Origin: Brachypodium distachyon
Lineage: Eukaryota; Streptophyta; Magnoliopsida; Poales; Poaceae
Length of the DNA stretch: 64,000 bases
Direction: 5' to 3'
Assembly: GCF_000005505.3 (NCBI RefSeq)
Contig: NC_016134.3
Coordinates: forward strand, 42,881,150-42,945,149
Position numbers and translations under genes: made by a program. Positions within the stretch are counted from its first letter, which is position 1, and every line of letters starts with the position of its first letter. The notes beneath the pieces were generated by a model. It was not told where the DNA came from. It saw only the letters and a list, made by a program, of their open reading frames with translations, and did not search any database. Of the stretch, positions 55,919 through 64,000 are shown in pieces.

Positions 55919-57152
55919 TCAGAAAAAAGGGTCGTCGACGGTGATATCAAATGCTTTGCTGCTCCTCAAAACGTTCTCCATTCCAGGCAACACCAGCAAC
56001 ACCCGGGAGGCCCATGCTCGAAAGCGTGGACACTCAAATTTGTCTATCATCTCATTCGCCTTGTCCATCGAAGAAATTATTATTTCTTCATGTGGCAGAA
56101 CCAGCAACGACTGCAGCTCTCGTGCATCCCCGGCAATGAACTTGAGGAATTCAGATTCGTTTGGATCACCTTGGATTTTATGCAAAACCATCTTCTTGAC
56201 TCTTGACCTCAAGCATTTAACCGGACTGACGTTCTGCCAGAAATTGGCATGGTGCTCTGGAGTGGATTCATCGGTGGTTACAGATGGACCATGCAGGACA
56301 GACTGCAAAACCCATACCGGTGAGTCAACAGTTGAGTCAAATATATGGATCATGCTGCTCATAATAGATGATACCATTGCTAAATAATCGATTGACTGAA
56401 GGAACTGAGATATACCTCAATGTGCAGCGTTTCGACATTGGGAAAACATCTGAGGTAGCTGACCAACATCTGGACCTGTCCCAAGACACCGAAATTAACC
56501 TTCAAGGCCAATGTCTTCACGCCTCGAACCACAGTGCTTGGGCTTTCCATTGTATCATGCTGCACCAAAAGAAACAGACTTCAGGCTCATCGGCTGTTGT
56601 ATGATTGATCAATGAGGATGGGATAATTTTATGTTGAGAGAGACAGATGGATGGATGGAAAGGTAGCCATACCTTAATAACGGTGTCAGCGATCTGCAGC
56701 TCATGAACTCTTGGGTCCAGGTAGCCGAGCACCCGCAGGTTAGGTGCACTACAAGCAATTCTGACCCTCACATGATGACGTCCAATGGCACAACGCAAGT
56801 CAGAGAGGAAGAGCCGCTGGAGGAGCGGCGCGTCCACCACGACGAACTCCTCCAACATACAACACCGAAGGAGCACACAACGGAGACTTTGGCTGCGGAC
56901 ATGGATACGATGGGGCATCCAGTTGCCCATGAGCGAAAGGATTTCCGGCAATCCAGGCATCCTCCAGCCCAGTACAACCTCGACCAATTTCCGGTTCGTT
57001 GGATCTCCTGATCTCACGCGATTCTGTTCTTTGTCCGGCTCAATCCCCGCGCTGGCTCTGAAATTAAACTTCAAGGCCAATGTCTTCGGTAGGAATGAAG
57101 GTAAGCAATGGTTTTTTCCTACTACTCCTTCACTTGCGATCCTTAGAGTTTC
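55919..57152 (-). pseudogene. 5'-truncated F-box/LRR/FBD gene remnant
   Basis: Three minus-strand exons, 57152-56673, 56559-56416 and 56302-55919, join in phase 0. Exon 1 carries the LRR-like region (CVLLRCCMLEEFVVVDAPLL, APNLRVLGYLDPRVHELQIA). Exon 2 has the motif KTLALKVNFGVLGQVQMLVS followed by CFPNVETLHIE. Exon 3 is an FBD domain ending (CLRSRVKKMVLHKIQGDPNE, LKFIAGDARELQSLLVL, VDDPFF). An in-frame TGA precedes exon 1 at 57153-57155 and no F-box exon is visible upstream, so the substrate-recognition half lacks its SCF-binding part. The motif KTLALKFNF also appears at the exon 1 start, duplicating exon 2, which suggests a rearrangement. It may be a pseudogene or a truncated expressed gene. 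Confidence 0.65.
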
Positions 57153-57155
57153 TCA

Positions 57156-57761
57156 CCACCGGGATTGTATTGATCTCGGTGATTCATGATGAAGATGGCC
57201 GTCACATAGTGTTCCATTAGAAATGAACTCGTAAGCTAGCATTAGGACTTCTGTAATACCCCTCGACTGAAATTATGTCCTGACTGGCTGATATGAGTTA
57301 TGTCGTACTGTTTTGGTAGTACACATTTGTGGAAGAAAATGATATCTGAACACTATAAAGTGCTATATACTATTGTAATTATTAATATATGGTGTCATTT
57401 CTACTTGAGAATAATTAAAATGAAAGGAAAGCTGTAATGTTGTCTCACAGAAAATAAAAATATAAAATAAAATAAAAACATAACAACTTTTTTAGTTTTT
57501 TTTAGAAAAAACAACTTTTTTTATAGGACTTGAAAAACACTAATCCTCGAGGCGTGAACTGTTTGGGCCGCCTACCTTCCATGCCTTTAAACCCAACGCC
57601 AAAACTCCAATGGTAGGACCAAAGCCCAGTCCCAAATTGCAAACTAGTCCTACATTCCATGCCTTTATAACCCAGCTTGGGTCCATCTAAAATCGATCCG
57701 GACTCCAGTTTTCCAGATGAAGGCCCATGGGCCAGGGCTCTATCTCCCGTAGCCCCGTTTC
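57156..57761. other. Intergenic, no gene recognised
   Basis: AT-rich sequence with A/T runs around 57460-57540 and CCATGCCTTTA words repeated near 57580 and 57658. No domain or defined repeat. Confidence 0.4.
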
Positions 57762-58150
57762 ATGTCCGGGAACTGCTTCCTCTCAAAAAAGAAAAAATGT
57801 CCGGGAACTGCTCGGTGCTCACGAGTAGGGCGAGTAGCCAAGGTAGGGGCTAGGGCGCGACCACGGCGAGCCGGCGAGGTCGAGCGGCGGGCCCAAGCGG
57901 ATCTGAGCGATGAGCCTACAATGGCCGGTGCAGGCGCGACGGCAGATGCGTGTCTGCGCCGCCTGTCAGCAGCCGAGGGCACGCGGCGGCGGGCGTCAGC
58001 GTGCCGCATGCGGAGCAGTTGCAGACGGGCGGCGTGGCGCAGCAAGCAGGTGGGCGGCGCGGAGGAGCTAGCACGCAGAAGAAACAGGTGTGCAGCGCTA
58101 CTTCTCAATTCCCGTGCTCTAAAATTCTGATTGCTCAATTCAGTTGATGA
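57762..58150. repeat. Duplicated flank of WAK copy 2 (paired with 44226-44660)
   Basis: This GC-rich segment matches the flank of WAK copy 1 in order and orientation. It marks the downstream side of the WAK segmental duplication and does not appear to be coding. Confidence 0.75.
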
Positions 58151-58461
58151 ATCATTGCTTGAGTCTGTTGATACATTGAATTATTGCCTAATTGTGGATA
58201 AAATCATAAAATACATGAAGGACTGAGAATAAAGCGATGGCTGGACTTTCTTTTCTTCAGTTATCACTAAAAGCGGATAAACTTTCTACAACAACTGTAC
58301 AAGGAAATCTCTGTGACCGACAACAACGACAGTACAAAACAAAGCTGCCAGCCTAGGAAAGAAAACCACTAGCCATAGTCCTGCTAAGTTGACTGAATAT
58401 ACGGAATGATCACTGATCGAAATTAACTGTGTCCATCTCATGTGCAATGCTGTAAGTAAAA

Positions 58462-61419
58462 CTAGCGAGGATAACTTGCAGATAACATGAACTCTTCTTC
58501 CATACTGTAACACCGGGTCGATACCTCGCTGCCTCTTCTAACATTAGTAGATGAACAATATATTGCAACATCATTCTTCTCAACCTTCTTGGGCAATGCA
58601 TTTTCTGAAATACGTTCCTTCGATCCACGATAGCCTTTCAATATCAATTCCACTTGTCTCATGGTCGGACGATCCTCTCCTCTTAACTTTGTGCAAGCTA
58701 CTGCAATTGCAGCTACTTCTTCCACTTCTCTGCCCCCCTCCTCCATAACTTGTGGATCTAATATCTCAATCAGATTGCTTTCTGTAAACAAGGTAACAAA
58801 ATGTACAACAAGACCCTCACCTTCCGAGGACAAATATGATGATGGTTTCTTCCTTGTTAGTAGTTCCACAAGGACGACCCCAAAGCTGTAAACATCACTT
58901 TTCTCAGTAAGCCGCCCGGTGTAAAAGTACATAGGGTCCCAGTATCCTCTTGTACCTTGAGCCCTTGTTGTTACCTCAGATTTATCCATGGAAATGTACC
59001 TTGAAGCACCGAAATCTGCTACCTTTGCTGTCACAGTGTCATCCAAAAGTATGTTAGCGGACTTGACATCTCTATGGATGATAGGTATGGAAGCATTGGA
59101 GTGAAGATAGGCGAGTGATTTGGCTGTTTGAATGGCTATCCGCAACCTATCGTCCCACGGCAATGATCTTGGTCTTTCCACATGAAGATGCTCATAAAGG
59201 GTTCCATTGGATATGAACTAATACACCAAAATCGGGACTTCAGTTTCAAGGCAACAACCATAGAGTTTTACTACATTTCTATGGTTGATCTGTGATAGAA
59301 TAGCTACCTCATTTATAAATTCGACAATCTCCTTTTGAACCATCTTCTTTGGTTTCTTGATAGCCACGACATGGAGATCAGACAAAATTCCTTTATATAC
59401 AGTCCCATGCCCTCCGCCACCAAGCTCACGAGATTTATCAAAGTTGTTTGTTGCCTTAGCAAGGTCATCCAGGGTTATGATCATCTTTTCTGCAATGTCT
59501 GTTCTCTGTGATACCAATTTTTTGAACAATTGGGCACGATTCTGCTCAAAGAATTTCGTTTTCAACATATGTGCCCTTCGTTCTTTTATTTTGTTGGAAA
59601 CGAAGAATGCAACGAGAACCAAAAATAGGAGACCAATCCCACTGGCAATTCCTATAACCACTCTTATACCTACACCTTTAAGAAACCAAATAGATCAACA
59701 AATCTATCAGCATTTTAACAAGAATAAACAGAGTAGAGGTAAAGGGATCCATGTACTGGTATAGTCTTGATTCGAATTTTACAGGGAATTAATAGGAAAT
59801 CCTTCCAAACTTGAATGTATCTATTTTGCAGTTAATTAGCTTGCGCCGCTCACCTTTAAAAGACATGCGACCACCTGGGGCAAGAAGTTAAATTCACTTG
59901 ATTAGACATATGCTAGAGAAAGAAGTAAGGCTTTCTTCTGTTCATCATTGGCATATTTTAGAATTAAACTAGATCAATTGCGCACCTGTGCATCCGCCGT
60001 CAACGAAGTAGGGGTTGCCGTGGTAACCGTCATCATAATGGCACGTGTAACCTCTGTTCCCTGGTCTGCAGTAGCTGTGCTTGCTCTTGCAGAGGCTGCT
60101 GACCACCTCCACAGGACAATCATTCACGCCAGCTTTGGGTAAGCCACCGCCGCGGCCTCGGCCGGGTTGCTTCACCTCCCAGTGTAGAACCACGGGGACC
60201 TCCGGTTCGAATCTAGACTTGCGCTGGCGCGCCTGCAGCTGCTGGTCGGAAACGAGATCCTGCCGGGCATTGGATGTGCCAGGTTGTCTTGGATGTTGTT
60301 GATGTCAGCGAATTTGAATCTCAGCATTCCGGGCATACCGTCCATGGACGTGCCAATGCGGGGTTGCTGTCGGGCACCCCCCCCCCCCCCCTTCCCTCCC
60401 GCCGTTGGTGTCACCGCCGTCGTCGTCGGAGCAGAAGGTGGAGCAGCCGCTGATGATTGCCGGGGCTTGCTCGTGCTCGTGCCCTTGCCCGCTCCCCAGC
60501 AGTGTTGCCTGGACGTTGCAACCCTTGAGGATGAGCTCGTTGCGGGTGGACAGTGAGAAGAGCGCTTCCCCTCGGTCCGTGAAATAATCGTCGAAACAGA
60601 AGCCGTAATCGTTTTTGGTGTCGGCTTCGATGGTGGCCACGACACTAACGACACGTAATGTGGTGTTCTTGAGGGAGATGTCGACGACCTGGAAGGCGCC
60701 GTCGCCATCGAGCAGCAGCCGCGGTGGCTTGCCATTGCTTGGGTAGTCGCAGGTGAGGTTGAAGCCTGGCCGGTAGCAGTGGGAAGGGGCGCCTATGCCG
60801 AATGGGTACGGCACCGCCGCGTCTCCGCACCAACTGCTGAAGCTATATATCTCCTTCATGTGCAGCTATATATCTCCTTCATCGATGAAGATGGCAAAAA
60901 AGAAAAAAAAAGGAGTGATCGCTGAATTAAGCTAGATTATGGAATTATTAATCCTCCTCTTGTGCCATGAGTGCAGTCGATGCTCCTATCAGCAGCCGCA
61001 TGCTCCGCTCCACCAGTGCCGACCTCCCAGTCCAGCCAGACGGGGACATCCACCGCGTCCTTGAACGGGAACTGCAATAGGTCGTCGCGAGAGACCCATT
61101 TGTTCTCGAACCAGCCCTCGTCGGCGACGAAAAGACGCGCGCCGGCATCCGCTACCGGTCTGTGCTGCCGTTCCGACTGAACCACTCGAGCTGCATGCAC
61201 GTCGTAGGGGAAGACGGCAGGCTTTGGATAATTCCCCGGCACCATAGCATGGTCCTGGTGGTTGTTGACCGACACGGCCGGCGATGGGCGCCTGGCCGGC
61301 AGCAGCCTACGCCGGTGCAGAGCATGCTGCTGTCTAGCCTCGACCGCACGTACCCAAAGGGACACCAGGAGCAGGAGCGCCACCGCTGCTGCCATGGACG
61401 CCGACGAGGTTGGTGCCAT
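58462..61419 (-). pseudogene. Wall-associated kinase copy 2, decayed
   Basis: This is a duplicate of the composite WAK at 44981-49918. The first ectodomain exon (61419-about 60940) keeps a signal-like start and the end (FVADEGWFENKW, VDVPVWLDWEV) but has lost most of GUB_WAK 1 and shifts frame near the CTGVGCC segment. The Ca-EGF exon is missing. The second ectodomain (about 60850-59986) begins well (CGDAAVPYPFGIG) but shifts frame at a C run near 60378 and again near 60240. The mini-exon (59874-59854), TM and kinase exon (59669-58462) remain, but a TAG at 59218-59220 replaces Glu in LVYEFISNG. The rest of the kinase is nearly identical to copy 1, including GTRGYWDPMY. At least three independent lesions make a functional receptor unlikely. 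Confidence 0.88.
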
Positions 61420-62513
61420 GGACGACCTATATATGTTATGATCTTTAGCTGATCTCTAGCTAGCCAGGTACCGTCGATGTCCTTGATTCACTCCACTTTG
61501 TATATGTACATGTGGTGAAAAGTGAAAGCTCACAGGTTACATTTCAAACGTGCAATCCGGCCGGCGGACCGCGTTGAGAGATAACCTCTTAATTTCTTGC
61601 GCATACATAAGCACCAAACACGCGCTGCTTTTGCATGCTATTAGAGCTAGCTTTTGAAAATGTACCTTTGTTTCAATGGAGTCTACTCTGTGCCAGTTTG
61701 TTTAGTAGCACGTGAGTGGTGTATCGCGAAAACAAGTGCGTTTAGTGCGTGTCTCATTTTGGTTTGCTCCAAATGACTATTGACTAGCTCGAGTTGATTC
61801 ATTGTCAGCAAACGTGCTTTGGCTTAGTTTAAGACGACGATCAAGTTCTTTTTACATGCATGTATGCACGATCGATCGAGCAAAGTTGATAAAACTTGGC
61901 TAGCCGGCTAGTCCCGCTAGTGTCATGATTGCATTCCTTACTAATAGCTCTTGATGATTTACCTATTTTCACACGCAGTATTCTCACCGAACATACGTAC
62001 GCACAGCTAGCTTTCTGTTAGCCCTTGTGTATCTCGTGCCGGCTGGAAAACAAGTAATTCCAGACTTCACAGGTTGCCTCATGATTTGGAAGTCCACTCC
62101 TATATATTCCACGCTCGTCTAGGGGATTTACCGTTCCACCGGGTCATGAGCAAGGGTGTGGTAGCGGCTGATCGCGTACTCGATTTCGTCCTGGCCCGGC
62201 CCACACGCACATCCATCATCAGGATTTAAAACGAAGCCTCGAAAGGATGGCCCTAGCTAGCTAGACCAAACCCAACAAGAATCACTGCTGATTTGGGCCT
62301 GATAAACAAGGCTAAAAGTCCATTTGATTTTTCTTTGAGAGTAAAAAAAGTCCATTTAATTATAACATGTCTAGAATTTCCTCAAAATAATAAAACATAA
62401 ATAAATAACTGCATTGACAAATCAACTAGTTACCTAAAACCGGCATGCACAAAAATTTACGGGTCTGTTTCGTTCAAACGAACCCATACTTGAATTCCCA
62501 TACTAAAAATGTT
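61420..62513. other. Intergenic between WAK copies 2 and 3
   Basis: AT-rich spacer with many short palindromes (GATCGATCGA, CTAGCTAGCTAG) and CATGCATG words, probably containing the promoter of copy 2 and the 3' UTR of copy 3. No gene or defined transposon was recognised. Confidence 0.45.
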
Positions 62514-64000
62514 TCAATCAATCGTCTTGCAGGTAACTTTAGAACATACAAAGCACACATGGACACACAACTCACATGGACATACATACATAACAAAAGA
62601 GTATCTAGGATACTTCGCGGACGACAAGAACTCTTCTTCCATACTATATTGTCTGCTTGCTTCCTCACAGTTTCTTCTTCCGCTGCTCGTGGTCTGATAG
62701 CTCGTTGCGGTGTAATGATCCTCGTTCCTCCTTGCTTCCAAATTATTCAGAACAGGCTCCGTAGGTGCTTGACAAAGGCCTTCAAGTGCCATCTCTACTT
62801 GTCTCATGGTCGGTCGTTCCTCTCCTCTCAGTCCTACGCATGATACAGCAAGTGTAGCAACTTCTTCAACCACGCGAGCTCCCTCCTTCACAACCTGTGG
62901 ATCCAGTATACGAACCAAATTGCCTTCTGCAACTAGTGTAACAAATTTTACAACAAGTCCTCGACCTGTGGATGACCTGTACGTTATCGGCATCTTTCTA
63001 GTAAGCAATTCCACCAAAATGACACCAAAGCTAAAGACATCACTTTTTTCTGTTATCCGCCCGGTGTAGTAGTATTCAGGATCTAAGTATCCAATAGTCC
63101 CTTGCACTGCTGTTGTTATCACTGATTGATCTGCTGGAATGTGTCGTGAAGCTCCAAAGTCAGCCACCTTTGCTGTTAGGGCATCATCAAGAAGTATGTT
63201 CGAAGATTTTACATCTCTATGTATTATGGGAATTGAAACAGCAGAGTGAAGGTAAGCAAGAGCTTTTCCTATTTCACTTGCTATCCTTAGCCTGTGTTCC
63301 CAAGGCATTGGCCTTAGTGGTTCCTCATGAAGATGATCATGAAGAGTTCCATTTGAAATGAACTCATATGCAAGCAAAGGGACTTCTGTCTCGAGACAAC
63401 ACCCATAGAGCTTTACAACATTCCTATGGTTGATTTGTGAGAGTATGGCAACCTCATTTATGAACTCATCAATCTCTCTTTGCACCACAATCTTTGACTT
63501 CTTTATGGCCACAACATGTAAATCCGATAAAATCCCTTTGTAGACAATACCATGGCCTCCACCACCAAGCTCACGGGCCCTGTCAAAATTATTTGTTGCC
63601 TTCTCTAGCTCTTCAAGAGGGATGATCATCCTCTCTGCAACATTTGATTTATGAGATACCAACTGTTGCAACAGTTGTCCACGATTTTGATGGAAGAACT
63701 TCCGTTTCATCCTTGTCACCTTGTGCTTCTTAATCTTACGGATTATAAAGAATACTGTGCCGAGAGCCAAAACTAGGAGACATATAGCACTAATAGCAAC
63801 AGATATACCAATAACCAGACCTGCAAAGTAAAAAAGAAGACACACAAATTTACTTTATTTTTTCTCATTGACTAAAGTTGCACCATAACACAATATGAAT
63901 TGATGATACCATACCAAGTACATAATCTCTAGAGTTTAATTAGAACTATATTCATTCACGGTGTTTTGCTGAGGAAGGTACATACCTGTGCGTGTGGTTA
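62514..64000 (-). CDS. Wall-associated kinase copy 3 (partial, kinase exon)
   Basis: The main exon 63820-62514 encodes TM plus kinase in 434 residues. An upstream exon ends at 63986 with a GTATGT donor and runs off the window. The kinase is complete and canonical: GGGGHGIVYKG, VAIKKSK, HRDVKSSNI, DFGASR and the intact GTIGYLDPEYYYTG activation segment, with LTRKMPI and RPTMRQVEMAL near the end. Where copies 1 and 2 stop after SASYPR, this gene reads on through AKYPR for another 29 residues of mostly hydrophobic and Cys-rich sequence (VCPCELCVHVCFVCSKVTC) before a TGA. The ectodomain is outside the window, so its pectin-binding type cannot be judged. Expected in the plasma membrane, with signalling roles as for other WAKs. 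Confidence 0.88.

Noticed and set aside
1..64000. CRISPR arrays, bacterial operons, integrated virus or prophage, and rRNA genes
   Set aside because: None was seen. Repeats here are MITEs, minisatellites and duplications, and all genes have plant-type introns. tRNA genes could not be searched exhaustively by eye.

Overview
The window is plant nuclear DNA, and it looks like a grass of the Pooideae, most like Brachypodium. Multi-exon genes with short GT-AG introns are packed at about one per 4-5 kb. The coding exons are GC-rich. Introns and gene flanks carry many short Stowaway-type MITEs with TA-flanked CTCCCTCCG ends, plus Tourist, Mutator and LINE pieces. No LTR retrotransposon blocks are visible, which argues against a large TE-dense Triticeae genome. 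Species assignment is inference. Gene structures were assembled by hand from splice sites and reading-frame continuity.

Left part (0-18 kb): a four-exon gene of unknown function; a two-exon 80-residue mitochondrial-type membrane protein with a long intron; an intronless divergent RPT3-like proteasomal AAA ATPase on the minus strand; head-to-head with it, a small protein that is essentially one U2AF-homology motif (UHM), with a decayed duplicate behind it; an eight-exon REM-type transcription factor with four B3 domains; and a minus-strand type I membrane protein.

Middle (18-42 kb): a mitochondrial RCC1-repeat protein (RUG3-like) that shares a 233-bp divergent promoter with the membrane protein; dihydroneopterin aldolase of folate synthesis; a CDC50/ALIS subunit of phospholipid flippases; a tandem pair of MOSC (mARC-like) genes, the second broken by a one-base deletion and the first carrying an 835-bp Mutator-type insertion in an intron; a secreted proline-rich X8 protein; and a SUF4-like C2H2 zinc-finger regulator.

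Right part (44-64 kb): a wall-associated kinase (WAK) cluster, all on the minus strand. The first gene appears to encode a composite receptor with two successive galacturonan-binding (GUB_WAK) ectodomains before one kinase. A LINE fragment, itself split by a Tourist MITE, sits in its first intron. A second copy of the same composite architecture is a pseudogene. A third WAK runs off the right edge and has lost the usual stop codon. A 5'-truncated F-box/LRR/FBD remnant and TE debris lie between the first and second copies.

Most genes are single-copy housekeeping or regulatory genes and do not form one pathway. The unusual material is the composite WAK with an altered activation segment, the retrogene-like RPT3 with a changed pore loop, the stand-alone UHM protein, and the fresh single-base break in the MOSC duplicate.
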